51,830 nt of DNA, taken from the NCBI GenBank assembly GCA_030537135.1, contig JAUNOP010000014.1, forward strand, positions 1 to 51,830, read 5' to 3'. The notes under the pieces were generated by a model. The model had not been told where the DNA came from. It saw nothing but the letters and a program-made list of their open reading frames with translations, and made no database searches. Shown here one piece after another: positions 1 to 8,635 of this stretch. The number at the start of each line of letters is the position of its first letter. Within the stretch, counting starts at the first letter, position 1. This stretch comes from Eubacteriales bacterium (GTDB lineage: Bacteria > Bacillota > Clostridia > Lachnospirales > Lachnospiraceae). The translations under genes and the position numbers were made by a program.

Positions 1-4
1 CTCT

Positions 5-93
5 GGAGATGTACCCAAGTGGCTGAAGGGTCCGCACTCGAAATGCGGTAGGCCGGCATTCCCGGTGCGAGGGTTCAAATCCCTCCATCTCCG
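5..93 (+). tRNA. tRNA-Ser (anticodon CGA)
   Basis: Full cloverleaf with a long variable arm. The acceptor arms GGAGATG (5-11) and CATCTCC (86-92) pair, with discriminator G93. The anticodon loop CTCGAAA (37-43) gives anticodon CGA at 39-41, reading UCG. CCA is not encoded. A terminator follows. Confidence 0.95.
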
Positions 94-107
94 CTTCTGC
101 TAAAGCC

Positions 108-156
108 CTCAGCTATATCCGTATTCTTACCATGCGAATATAGCTGAGTTTTTTTT
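108..156 (+). terminator. Intrinsic terminator after tRNA-Ser
   Basis: The inverted repeat CTCAGCTATA / TATAGCTGAG is followed by eight or more T residues. It ends the tRNA-Ser transcript on the plus strand. Confidence 0.85.
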
Positions 157-187
157 GCGCGAAACGGCTTTTAAGAAAATGCATGCT

Positions 188-250
188 TCTCTCTGCATGG
201 CAGGTCCTGCGCCTGCCATGCAGAGAGGAAAGCTTGCTTTCATATTTCCT
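188..250. repeat. Dispersed hairpin repeat, copy 1
   Basis: A perfect 16-bp inverted repeat (189-204 with 212-227, 7-nt loop, core CTGCATGGCAGG) is followed by GGAAAGCTTGCTTTCATA. A degenerate copy with the same order of blocks lies at 33614-33675, where the right arm has decayed. There is no T-run, so it is not an obvious terminator. Confidence 0.6.
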
Positions 251-272
251 AGAACAGCAGACAAAATACCTT

Positions 273-301
273 TTGCTTTGTGTATCATACAATATTGTAA
301 T
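273..301 (+). promoter_or_regulatory. Candidate sigma-A promoter of sodC-like gene
   Basis: TTGCTT (273-278), a 17-nt spacer, then TGTAAT (296-301). Transcription would start near 308, only a few bases before the first ATG at 311. The 5' UTR would then be very short, or one of the ATGs at 320 or 326 would be used. Confidence 0.4.
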
Positions 302-310
302 AAGAAATTT

Positions 311-841
311 ATGGACTGTATGTTTATGTTTGAAAATAAAAAAGATTCATGTCAGCTTACGCGCTTTCTTTCACATCTAAAGCAATATCCCCATGCCATA
401 GCCATTATAAGAGGAAGCAGACAATATCCTCAAATTCACGGCAGCGTCCGATTCTATCAGACACAGTACGGAGTTCTCACAGCAGCCGAGCTGTTCGGAC
501 TTCCAAGCCCAGAAGAGGTCTGCAAAAGCCCTGTTTTTGGTTTTCATATCCATGAAGGAGGCGAGTGCAGCGGAAATAAAAAGGATCCTTTTGCAGACAC
601 TGGAATGCATTATGATCCAAACGGCTGCGAACATCCGTATCATGCTGGAGATATGCCTCCACTCTTTGGAAATCACGGATACGCGCTTAGTATCTTTCTG
701 ACTGACCGCTTCCCTATAAACGATATCATTGGCAAAGCCATTATTGTTCATTCTATGCCCGATGATTTCCATACACAGCCCTCCGGCAATTCTGGTGATA
801 AGATAGCCTGCGGGCTGATCCGTGCTTTGGATTTGCGCTGA
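311..841 (+). CDS. sodC: Cu/Zn superoxide dismutase family protein
   Basis: About 176 residues of the Cu/Zn superoxide dismutase fold, which dismutates superoxide. From ATG 311 the ligand motifs are visible: HIHE with H79 and H81, GMH with H100, the HPYHAGD block with H111 and D114, and VHSMPDDF with H147. The Cys pair of the family (C86 in GGEC, C167 in IACG) is present. A lysine (K164) sits where the active-site arginine of animal enzymes normally precedes ACG. There is no signal peptide, unlike periplasmic SodC of Gram-negatives, so the product is probably cytoplasmic. Frame extension upstream to 155 would overlap the tRNA terminator and was rejected. ATGs at 311, 320 and 326 all lack a good Shine-Dalgarno, so the exact start is uncertain. 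Monocistronic, with its own terminator. Confidence 0.85.
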   Translation: MDCMFMFENKKDSCQLTRFLSHLKQYPHAIAIIRGSRQYPQIHGSVRFYQTQYGVLTAAELFGLPSPEEVCKSPVFGFHIHEGGECSGNKKDPFADTGMHYDPNGCEHPYHAGDMPPLFGNHGYALSIFLTDRFPINDIIGKAIIVHSMPDDFHTQPSGNSGDKIACGLIRALDLR

Positions 842-922
842 TATCTGACCCGGAGCTTCCTTTCCCTATAGAGTCTGTCACTCTAGAGAACTGGCAATGG
901 GAGGAATGGCTTTTAAGCGCCA

Positions 923-957
923 AGGAGGACAGCTTACGCTGTCCTCCTCTTTCTCTT
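923..957 (+). terminator. Terminator of sodC-like gene
   Basis: An 11-bp perfect stem AGGAGGACAGC / GCTGTCCTCCT with a TTAC loop, followed by CTTTCTCTTTT on the plus strand. Confidence 0.8.
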
Positions 958-981
958 TTGTGAAATTCCGACTCTTTAAAA

Positions 982-1845
982 TCAAGCCTTTCCAACAGAA
1001 CCGAATAATTCCATTTTTTCCTTTACAGTAGCCTTGATTGCCTCAAATCCAGGATTCAGAAGCTTACGTGGGTCATAGCCCTTGCCCTGAAGATCCTTGC
1101 CTGCCTCAATATACTTACGGGTAGCTTCAGCAAATGCAAGCTGGCACTCTGTATTTACGTTTACCTTGGACACGCCCAGGGTAATAGCTTTGCGAACCAT
1201 CTCAGCCGGGATACCGCTTCCGCCGTGAAGAACTAATGGAAGGTCTCCTGTCTTCTGCTGAATGCTGTCCAGAACCTCAAAATTCAGGCCTGTCCAGTTA
1301 GCAGGATATTTTCCATGAATGTTGCCGATGCCTGCTGCCAGGAAGTCAACACCCAGACCTGCGATCATCTCGCACTCTGCAGGGTCAGCGCACTCACCGC
1401 CGCCTACAACGCCGTCTTCCTCACCACCAATAGCGCCAACCTCTGCTTCTACAGAGATTCCCTTGCTGTGAGCCAGAGCAACGATTTCTTTGGTCTTCTC
1501 AATATTCTCTTCGATTGGATAGTGGCTTCCGTCAAACATAACAGAAGTAAATCCGGCTTCAATACATGCCTTTGCGCCTTCATAGCTGCCGTGATCCAGA
1601 TGCAGAGCTACCGGTACTGTGATTCCAAGAGAATCATGCATAGTCTTAACCAGAGCTGCAACTGTCTTGAATCCGCCCATATATTTTCCGGCGCCCTCAG
1701 ACACGCTGATGATTAACGGAGACTTCTGCTCCTCTGCTGTTAAAAGGATAGCCTTTGTCCACTCCAGGTTGTTGGTGTTGAAATGACCAACTGCATAGTG
1801 GCCTGCTTTTGCTTTCTGTAACATTTCTGCTGCGTTAACTAACAT
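982..1845 (-). CDS. fba: Class II fructose-1,6-bisphosphate aldolase
   Basis: A 287-residue zinc-dependent aldolase that cleaves fructose-1,6-bisphosphate to dihydroxyacetone phosphate and glyceraldehyde-3-phosphate in cytoplasmic glycolysis. Visible are LHLDHG with catalytic D84 and zinc ligand H85, the AEVGAIGG loop, a GNIHGKY zinc-histidine motif, the LHGGSG phosphate loop and the KVNVNTE segment. The start at 1845 is chosen over an upstream in-frame ATG because TAGGAGGT stands 6-10 nt before it and the N-terminus MLVNAAEMLQKA is typical of the family. It is a single gene, convergent with the sodC-like gene. Confidence 0.96.
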   Translation of the reverse strand: MLVNAAEMLQKAKAGHYAVGHFNTNNLEWTKAILLTAEEQKSPLIISVSEGAGKYMGGFKTVAALVKTMHDSLGITVPVALHLDHGSYEGAKACIEAGFTSVMFDGSHYPIEENIEKTKEIVALAHSKGISVEAEVGAIGGEEDGVVGGGECADPAECEMIAGLGVDFLAAGIGNIHGKYPANWTGLNFEVLDSIQQKTGDLPLVLHGGSGIPAEMVRKAITLGVSKVNVNTECQLAFAEATRKYIEAGKDLQGKGYDPRKLLNPGFEAIKATVKEKMELFGSVGKA

Positions 1846-2032
1846 GAAATATTTACCTCCTAATCTTTCTTGGATACAGAATATGCTGCGCTGCCATTCC
1901 CCTGCAAAGCTGCGGGCAGCAGCCTTTGTCCTGTTCATCCATTACCCTATAGTTTACCAGATTTTTCGGGCTTCGTCCACTCAAATTTCCTAATTTCATC
2001 AAGTTTTGTATCAAAAAAATATGAAAAACAGC

Positions 2033-2061
2033 TTGCATTTTTTCGCTGTATCCTATATAAT
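2033..2061 (+). promoter_or_regulatory. Promoter of tRNA-Tyr
   Basis: TTGCAT (2033-2038), 17-nt spacer, consensus TATAAT (2056-2061), ending 13 nt before the mature tRNA. Confidence 0.75.
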
Positions 2062-2074
2062 AAATAGCAGTTTT

Positions 2075-2156
2075 GGATGGATTCCCGAGTGGCCAAAGGG
2101 GGCAGACTGTAAATCTGTTGGCGGTGCCTTCGAAGGTTCGAATCCTTCTCCATCCA
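2075..2156 (+). tRNA. tRNA-Tyr (anticodon GTA)
   Basis: Acceptor arms GGATGGA (2075-2081) and TCCATCC (2149-2155) with discriminator A2156. The loop CTGTAAA gives anticodon GTA at 2109-2111. Long variable arm as expected for bacterial tRNA-Tyr. CCA is not encoded. Confidence 0.95.
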
Positions 2157-2159
2157 TTT

Positions 2160-2199
2160 AAAAATCACCTGGAGGAATATCTTCCAGGTGATTTTTAAT
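2160..2199 (+). terminator. Terminator after tRNA-Tyr
   Basis: AAAATCACCTGG / CCAGGTGATTTT stem followed by T residues. Its A-rich left arm would also make it usable on the minus strand for the GH13 gene. Confidence 0.85.
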
Positions 2200-2223
2200 T
2201 CAGAGAGGAATCATTTCCTTTCC

Positions 2224-4332
2224 TCACCTCTGATCACGATGATAAAGAATCATAACTCCATATCTTGGTATCGTTACCTTCACCACGCCGCCTCTGGCAG
2301 TATATTCATAGGGCTTTGTAGAGAAGCCATCATGATAGGACAGAAGAATCCCCTTAAGCTTCACATTTTCCAGTCTTGTGATTCCCGCGCCCCACAGTTC
2401 AATATCCACGGTTTTCTCATAGGTTTCATTGCTGATAATAACGATTATCTGCTCCCAATCAGAGAAACGCGCATAAGCAATTCCCTGATAGTCATTCCAC
2501 AGAAATTTCAGGGAGCCTGAACGCAGAATCCTATATTTTTTGTGAATCCGAATCATTTCCTTATGGAAGGCAAGCATTTCCTTATCTTCCCTGCCCCAGG
2601 GATAGGTACGCCTGCTGTCCGGGTCTGTAAAACCGCACACCCCCGCTTCATCGCCATAATACAAAGTGGGAGCTCCTGGCCAGGTCATCTGAATCGCTAC
2701 TGCCTCTCTCATCACTGCCGGATTCACCCCCTCATTTGCAGCCTCTGCCCCTGCATAGGAGATTCTTCCTACCTTCCGGTTCGTTCTTGTTAGGAAGCGG
2801 GAATGGTCATGATTGGAAAGCTCATTCATCGCCACATACAAGGCTCCCATATGAAGGGTCTCCATGTGCGTGTTCATAGCATTTATAAAAGCCTCGCTGT
2901 TTCCCAGCAAATCCTGTCTGTACTCATCGCTGTGCTTTTCCATTCCTGTCAGAAACCACGTCACAGGCTCCATAAAGGCGTCATAGTTCATCACCGTATC
3001 CCACTCATCTCCCTGGAGCCATCCGTCCGGATTTCCATAATGCTCCGCAAGAATAATCGCTTCCGGATTCGCTTCCTTCACAGCCCTTCTGAAGTCCTTC
3101 CAAAACCTGTGATTAAACTCATTGCTGTAGCCCAAATCCGCAGCCACATCCAGTCTCCATCCATCCACCTGAAAGGGTGCAGACACCCATTTCCTTCCAA
3201 TATCCAGCACATACTGATACAGCTCTGAAGATTCCTCATAGTTCAGCTTTGGAAGCGTGTCATGGGTCCACCAGCCGTCATAGGAGGAATTATAAGGCCA
3301 TTGGTTCTGGTCATGGAACTTAAAAAATGAGCGGTACGGGCTGTCTGCTGACACATAGGCTCCCTTTGCATAGCCCTCTTCATTTTCATAAATTCTCTCT
3401 CTGTCCATCCACTTATTAAAGGAGCCGCAATGATTAAAAACACCATCTAAAATAATCCTCATGCCTCTTCTGTGAATCTCCTCCACAAATCTGCAGAACA
3501 GCTCATTGCTTGCCTCAAGGTTTTTCTTATCTGTGACTCTCTTAATGTATTTTTTTGCATGGGAATTATCTCTGTCACCATTATACAGGATTTCTCCTCC
3601 ATCCTCCACAATCTTTCCATAATGAGGATCCACATAATCATAATCCTGACAGTCATACTTATGGTTGCTCGGAGAAACAAAAATCGGGTTCAGATACAGA
3701 ACCTCCACGCCCAACTCCTGAAGATAATCAAGCTTATCCATGATTCCCTGAATATCTCCTCCATAGAATTCCCTCACTCCCATGACTGCCGGAACCTTGT
3801 TCCAGTCCTCCACGCGAGTACTCACGTCTCCAATATAAAAATACTCTCCAGTCTGTACATCATTGGATTTATCCCCATTATAAAAACGATCCACATAAAT
3901 CTGGTACATAACAGCACCTCTTGCCCATTCCGGAACATGGTACCCCGGATAGATAGCAAACTGATAGTCAGTCACAGGGTCTACGGTAACTCCCTGAAAA
4001 TTGTAATAGCATGTCACCCAGCCATAATGAATCTCAAAATAGTAGTAAAAAATCTCCTTTTTTACCCGAACATTTACAGAGTAAAAGTCAAATCCCTTTC
4101 TGCTCTGAGCAACAGTCATTAGAAATTTCTTTCCCTCATGAACCAGATATACTTCATCTATATTATTTTTCTGTGTACGGAACCGAATGGTCACTGTCTG
4201 ACCAGGCTCAGGCTCTGCAGGTGAACGATAATACTCGCTCCCATCTGAAAAAAATGCTGACTTATTCAGCACCGGTCTCATATTCAGAATATATTTCATT
4301 GACCGCTTTGACTGCTCTCTATTCTTCTCCAT
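2224..4332 (-). CDS. GH13 alpha-glucan hydrolase (neopullulanase/cyclomaltodextrinase-like)
   Basis: About 702 residues. The first ~125 form a beta-rich N-terminal domain like that of neopullulanases and cyclomaltodextrinases. The GH13 barrel follows, with all four conserved regions: DGVFNH (D296), GWRLDV with nucleophile D395, the AEHYG acid/base E430 and SNHD with D509. It should hydrolyse alpha-1,4 (and possibly alpha-1,6) links of maltodextrins or cyclodextrins. No signal peptide, so intracellular. ATG 4332 is preferred to a TTG at 4428 in the same frame; GGAG lies about 14 nt upstream, so the start is only moderately supported. It stands alone, separated from ftsH by 400 nt of odd non-coding DNA. 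The exact substrate cannot be read from sequence. Confidence 0.9.
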   Translation of the reverse strand: MEKNREQSKRSMKYILNMRPVLNKSAFFSDGSEYYRSPAEPEPGQTVTIRFRTQKNNIDEVYLVHEGKKFLMTVAQSRKGFDFYSVNVRVKKEIFYYYFEIHYGWVTCYYNFQGVTVDPVTDYQFAIYPGYHVPEWARGAVMYQIYVDRFYNGDKSNDVQTGEYFYIGDVSTRVEDWNKVPAVMGVREFYGGDIQGIMDKLDYLQELGVEVLYLNPIFVSPSNHKYDCQDYDYVDPHYGKIVEDGGEILYNGDRDNSHAKKYIKRVTDKKNLEASNELFCRFVEEIHRRGMRIILDGVFNHCGSFNKWMDRERIYENEEGYAKGAYVSADSPYRSFFKFHDQNQWPYNSSYDGWWTHDTLPKLNYEESSELYQYVLDIGRKWVSAPFQVDGWRLDVAADLGYSNEFNHRFWKDFRRAVKEANPEAIILAEHYGNPDGWLQGDEWDTVMNYDAFMEPVTWFLTGMEKHSDEYRQDLLGNSEAFINAMNTHMETLHMGALYVAMNELSNHDHSRFLTRTNRKVGRISYAGAEAANEGVNPAVMREAVAIQMTWPGAPTLYYGDEAGVCGFTDPDSRRTYPWGREDKEMLAFHKEMIRIHKKYRILRSGSLKFLWNDYQGIAYARFSDWEQIIVIISNETYEKTVDIELWGAGITRLENVKLKGILLSYHDGFSTKPYEYTARGGVVKVTIPRYGVMILYHRDQR

Positions 4333-4432
4333 AACGATGTAGCCCCTTCTCCATATACTCCGATACTTCCAGTGCCTGCGCACATCAGAATATTTATTTT
4401 TATATACCTGTTGAACGATACGGTTCAAGAGG

Positions 4433-4733
4433 ATAAGATAGTGTATTCTTTTATTTTATCCTAATTTCCGAAATTATACAATGTTTTCTCGCTTCTCAGA
4501 GAAATTTTTTTCTGTAACGCCTCCCCCTCAAGCAGACCTCTGGTCATACGTAAAGGCGCCGACTAGAAAGCCGGCGCCTTTGGAGAAGGTATTTCTTCTT
4601 ATGGGGTGTAGCAAAAACTATATAATGTATTGGGGGGTTTTTACGATATATATAATAGCATGAGAAGCGGAAAAAGTCTGCACAAATCAAAAAAAATTTC
4701 AAAACTTTTTTTGTATAAATATTCGTTTGTTTT
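4433..4733. other. Non-coding gap with strong GC hairpin and G-rich motifs
   Basis: No convincing ORF. It holds a perfect stem (AAAGGCGCCG 4551-4560 with CGGCGCCTTT 4571-4580, ~10-nt loop). Reading plus, the G-rich tracts TATGGGGTGTAG (about 4600) and TATTGGGGGGTTTTTAC (about 4629) and an AT stretch ATATATATAATA (about 4647) follow. The stem lacks a long T-run, so termination is not its obvious role. It may be a structured RNA or a leader of the GH13 gene; function unknown. Confidence 0.4.
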
Positions 4734-6560
4734 TTATGCGTTCACTTTTTCTTCTGTAAAAAGTGCCTCAAATTCCTCTCTGTGTACCTTTTCTTTTATG
4801 AGCAGCAATTCTGCACACCGGTGAAGCACCTCTTCATGCTCTAAAATCAGTTCCTTTGCCCTCTCATGGCAGCTCTCCACAATGGACTTTACCTCCTCGT
4901 CAATCGCATTTGCCACGTTCTCACTGTAGCTTCTGGTATGAGCAAGGTCGCGTCCAATAAATACCTCGTCGTCATCATTTCCATAATTGATAAGTCCCAG
5001 TCTCTCAGACATGCCATACTTTGTCACCATAGAACGCGCCGTAGCGGTCGCTCTCTTGATATCGTTGGAGGCTCCAGTAGTGATATCGCCGAAAATAATT
5101 TCTTCTGCCACTCGTCCTCCCAGAAGCGTTGTAATATCCTCAAGCATTTGATTCCTGGTGTTAAACATTTCATCCTTTTCCGGAAGAGGCATTGTATAGC
5201 CCGCTGCTCCCATGCCAGTAGGAATAATAGAAATTGTATATACAGGTCCCATATGCGGCAGAACATGGAACAAAATCGCGTGGCCTGCTTCATGGTAGGC
5301 GGTAATTCTCTTCTCTTCCTCTGAAATCACCTTACTGTGCTTCTCAGCGCCAATTCCCACCTTGATAAATGCGTCTTTAATATCCTGCTGCACCAGGAAA
5401 AAGCGTCCCTGCTTTGCCGCGGCAATCGCTGCCTCGTTCAAAAGATTCTCCAAATCTGCGCCTGTAAAGCCTGCGGTTGTCTGTGCAATCTGTTTTAAAT
5501 CCACATCCTCTGCCATAGGCTTATCCTTTGCATGAACGCGAAGAATCTCCTCCCTTCCCTTCACATCCGGTCTTCCTACAGCAACCTTTCGGTCAAAACG
5601 GCCAGGACGCAGAATTGCAGGATCCAGAATATCCACACGGTTGGTGGCCGCTATCACAATAATTCCCTGATTCACGGCAAAGCCGTCCATTTCCACAAGG
5701 AGCTGATTGAGGGTCTGTTCCCTCTCATCATGGCCGCCTCCCATGCCAGTCCCCCTCTGTCTGGCAACTGCGTCAATTTCATCAATAAAAATAATACAGG
5801 GTGCATGTCTCTTGCCTTCCTCAAACAAGTCGCGAACACGAGAGGCTCCCACACCTACGAACATCTCGACAAAGTCAGAACCAGAAATAGAGAAAAACGG
5901 AACCCCAGCCTCCCCGGCAACAGCCTTTGCAAGAAGCGTCTTTCCTGTTCCAGGAGGACCCACAAGAATCACTCCCTTGGGAATTCTGGCGCCTACTCCT
6001 GTGTACTTCTCAGGAGATTTCAGAAAATCTACAACCTCCTCAAGGTCTTCCTTTTCCTCCTCAAGGCCCGCCACATCGGCAAAGGTCACTTTCTTTGCAT
6101 CCGGCAGAATCATCTGAGCCCGGCTCTTTCCAAAGTCCATCATCTTGCCGCCGCCTCCTGCTGACATCTGCCTGTTCATCATGGAAAAAATCATCAAAAA
6201 CATAATTCCCATCACAAGCACAGGAAGCATACTCACAAGAAATGTATTTTCTTTTTCCACATTATACATTACTGCATTTACATTTTCATCCTGCATCTCA
6301 TTAAAGAGCGTATTTATATCTGATGAAAAAAACTGTCGTTTATCAACCGTCAGGAGAGTCACAACCACACGTCCTGTCGGAACCTCCTGGTTTGGATAAA
6401 ATTCAATCTTGGATACCTTTCCCTCCTTAACGTCCTCTCTCAACTGCTTCATAGAATAATTACTCTGCATAGCTGCCTGTTTGTTAAGATACCAGTAGCC
6501 GCCCAGCAGCATGGCTGCCATCACAACATACAGAACAATTCTGCTTAGCTGTCTGTTCAC
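4734..6560 (-). CDS. ftsH: ATP-dependent zinc metalloprotease FtsH
   Basis: A 608-residue membrane-anchored AAA+ protease that degrades damaged and regulatory membrane proteins. Two membrane segments (about 8-24 and 107-127) flank an extracytoplasmic domain. Walker A GPPGTGKT is at 201-208, Walker B FIDEID near 258-263, the second region of homology with two arginines near 318-322, and the zinc motif HEAGH at 423-427. The start is GTG with AGGAG about 10 nt upstream. It is the last gene of the spoIIE-tilS-hpt-ftsH run, 17 nt after hpt, the same order as in Bacillus. The protein is slightly short at the C-terminus compared with 630-650-residue homologues but complete in all domains. Confidence 0.97.
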   Translation of the reverse strand: MNRQLSRIVLYVVMAAMLLGGYWYLNKQAAMQSNYSMKQLREDVKEGKVSKIEFYPNQEVPTGRVVVTLLTVDKRQFFSSDINTLFNEMQDENVNAVMYNVEKENTFLVSMLPVLVMGIMFLMIFSMMNRQMSAGGGGKMMDFGKSRAQMILPDAKKVTFADVAGLEEEKEDLEEVVDFLKSPEKYTGVGARIPKGVILVGPPGTGKTLLAKAVAGEAGVPFFSISGSDFVEMFVGVGASRVRDLFEEGKRHAPCIIFIDEIDAVARQRGTGMGGGHDEREQTLNQLLVEMDGFAVNQGIIVIAATNRVDILDPAILRPGRFDRKVAVGRPDVKGREEILRVHAKDKPMAEDVDLKQIAQTTAGFTGADLENLLNEAAIAAAKQGRFFLVQQDIKDAFIKVGIGAEKHSKVISEEEKRITAYHEAGHAILFHVLPHMGPVYTISIIPTGMGAAGYTMPLPEKDEMFNTRNQMLEDITTLLGGRVAEEIIFGDITTGASNDIKRATATARSMVTKYGMSERLGLINYGNDDDEVFIGRDLAHTRSYSENVANAIDEEVKSIVESCHERAKELILEHEEVLHRCAELLLIKEKVHREEFEALFTEEKVNA

Positions 6561-6577
6561 GTTTCAGAAATCTCCTT

Positions 6578-7102
6578 TCAATCTAACTCTACTGCGCCCA
6601 CAAAAGGAAGATTCCTGTACTTCTGTGCATAATCCAGACCATAGCCCACTACAAACTCATCTGGAATCTCAAAGCAGCAGTAATCTACCTTCACCGGTCT
6701 CACCCGGCGCTCCGGTTTATCAAGAAGGGTGCAAAGACGCAGACTTGCAGGATTTCTGGATTTAAGATTTTCCAGAAGATAGCTCAGGGTTCTTCCTGAG
6801 TCAATGATATCCTCCACAACAAGTACATCCTTTCCTTCCAGAGGCTCGTCCAAATCCTTGACAATCTTCACTACTCCACTGGATTTTGTGTCATCCCCGT
6901 AGCTGGAAACAGACATGAAATCCAGAGAAACCGGCACTGTAATTCTCTTTGCCAGCTCACATGTAAAAAAGACCCCGCCCTTAAGTACACACACCAGATG
7001 TACGGATTTTCCTTCATACTCATGACTGATGACAGCTGCGATTTCGCGGATTTTAGCCTCTACCTCTTCTTCACTGATTAACACTCTGACCTTTTCCCTC
7101 AC
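6578..7102 (-). CDS. hpt: Hypoxanthine phosphoribosyltransferase
   Basis: A 174-residue purine-salvage enzyme that transfers phosphoribosyl from PRPP to hypoxanthine or guanine. The PRPP loop EDIIDSGRT (97-105), the LKGG loop (40-43) and the late GYGLDY block of HPRTs are all present. The start is GTG at 7102, with GGAGGG 8 nt upstream. Both lie inside the 3' end of tilS, giving a 32-nt overlap that suggests translational coupling. This tilS-hpt-ftsH order is conserved in Firmicutes. Confidence 0.96.
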   Translation of the reverse strand: MREKVRVLISEEEVEAKIREIAAVISHEYEGKSVHLVCVLKGGVFFTCELAKRITVPVSLDFMSVSSYGDDTKSSGVVKIVKDLDEPLEGKDVLVVEDIIDSGRTLSYLLENLKSRNPASLRLCTLLDKPERRVRPVKVDYCCFEIPDEFVVGYGLDYAQKYRNLPFVGAVELD

Positions 7103-8498
7103 GGCCTTTCCCTCCTTTGTACTCTAATTCCAGGACTGTCCTGGTATCTGCGCTGATTTTGCCGCCTTCACCTATCCTGCCTCCAATAACCCACAGAATT
7201 TCACTTCCGCAGGCTATAAGCCAAAGGGCGTCCCTTTGCTCTCCCGGAATCTTCTCATCAATCAAATACCGGTTCAGCTTCTTTGTACTGCCCTGTGCAT
7301 TGACAGTCAGATAATCTCCTGTTATGCGGTTTCTGATACACAGTTTCCCTTTTATTTTATCATAATCTAACCATTTCGTATACTTTTTTTGAGGAATCTC
7401 CTGACCCTGATAAGAAAAAATTTTTATTTTCAGGAGCCCCCCGTCCGGAAGCGCAAGCTCTCCTGGAGAAGATATTGAAAAATTCCAAGCTCCTGTCTTT
7501 TCCCGGCGCACTGGCTGAAAAAGAATTCCCTCATATACACGAACCGCTTCCAGTCCATAAGGAAGGCAGATCTGTCTGCCCACCTGCCTGCCGGCAAGCT
7601 CCCAGACAGAATGAACATGGGCTGCCGTCAAATCCCGGCTCTTTCCTGACAGCTCCTTGAGTACCCTTCTGATTCCGTAGTTGCCTATAATCTCCCTGTT
7701 TTCAAAAAACGGAAGCTTTATGAGAATTCCCTCTCCCCTTGGCTGCGCCTGAGACCTTAGAAGCTCCCCTGCTCTTTCCTCCAGAAATTCATCTGCCTGC
7801 CACGCCACAAGACTTAGCTCTCTCATATGCGCCTCTGCTCTGGTATTTACCTCGCTCTTTAAGCTGGGAAGCACCTGATGGCGGATGCGGTTTCTTGTAT
7901 AAGCTTCGCTTAAATTGGAAGAATCTGTCTCATAAGGAATCTGCCTGTCTCTTAAATACTCCTCAATTTCCGCCCGTTCCAGACACAAAAAGGGACGGAT
8001 TTTATTTCCATTTACAGGGCGGATTGCTGCCAATCCCCGAAGACCTGTGCCTCTTGCCATGTGATGCAGCATGGTCTCTGCAAGGTCGGTTCCATGATGA
8101 GCCAGCGCGATTTTCACAGGCATCCCGCTCTCCTTCTTAAGCGCAGCCTCTGCCTCCCCAAAGGCTTTGTCCCTGGCCCATCTCCCCGCTTCCTCAAGTC
8201 CCATTTTCTGCTCTCTGGAAATCCTTTGTACATCATATGCAAACCGTAAAAAGGGAATTTTCCTATCTCTGCAAAAGCTCTCCACAAGCGCGGCGTCTCT
8301 GTCCGCCTCTTCTCCCCGGAGACCATGATGAACATGAAGCGCATACAGAGAAAACCCTCCTCTTTCCTTTCGCCTGCTCAGCATCCACAGAAGAGCCATA
8401 GAGTCTCCTCCTCCAGACGCTCCCACAATCACCCGGTCTCCTGGCTCAATCATGCGATATTCCTGAATATATCTCTCTACCTTTTGTTCTGTATTCAC
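7071..8498 (-). CDS. tilS: tRNA(Ile)-lysidine synthetase
   Basis: A 475-residue enzyme that ligates lysine to C34 of tRNA-Ile(CAU), so that it reads AUA. The N-type PP-loop SGGGDS (28-33) lies in an ATP-pyrophosphatase domain (about 1-230). The TilS substrate-binding and C-terminal domains follow, including the RNRIRHQVLP segment. The GTG start is supported by AGGAGAAGG just upstream. The 3' end encodes the start of hpt. Essential in most bacteria. Confidence 0.95.
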   Translation of the reverse strand: MNTEQKVERYIQEYRMIEPGDRVIVGASGGGDSMALLWMLSRRKERGGFSLYALHVHHGLRGEEADRDAALVESFCRDRKIPFLRFAYDVQRISREQKMGLEEAGRWARDKAFGEAEAALKKESGMPVKIALAHHGTDLAETMLHHMARGTGLRGLAAIRPVNGNKIRPFLCLERAEIEEYLRDRQIPYETDSSNLSEAYTRNRIRHQVLPSLKSEVNTRAEAHMRELSLVAWQADEFLEERAGELLRSQAQPRGEGILIKLPFFENREIIGNYGIRRVLKELSGKSRDLTAAHVHSVWELAGRQVGRQICLPYGLEAVRVYEGILFQPVRREKTGAWNFSISSPGELALPDGGLLKIKIFSYQGQEIPQKKYTKWLDYDKIKGKLCIRNRITGDYLTVNAQGSTKKLNRYLIDEKIPGEQRDALWLIACGSEILWVIGGRIGEGGKISADTRTVLELEYKGGKGREGKGQSVNQ

Positions 8499-8635
8499 CT
8501 GACCTTCTCCTTTGTATAAAGTCTATTTTCTTAACCCAGACAATCCGGAACCAAGATCTTGCTATTTTGCTCAGAATTTCATTGATAAGCGCCTCAAGAA
8601 AGACTGTTTCTTTTCACCTGTGTTTACAGATTTCT

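Noticed and set aside
155-310. Longer start for the SOD-like gene at TTG 155
   Set aside because: It would begin inside the tRNA terminator T-run and run through a hairpin repeat; the family N-terminus begins after 311.
3472-4122. 216-codon plus-strand frame inside the GH13 gene
   Set aside because: Opposite-strand shadow of conserved GH13 codons.
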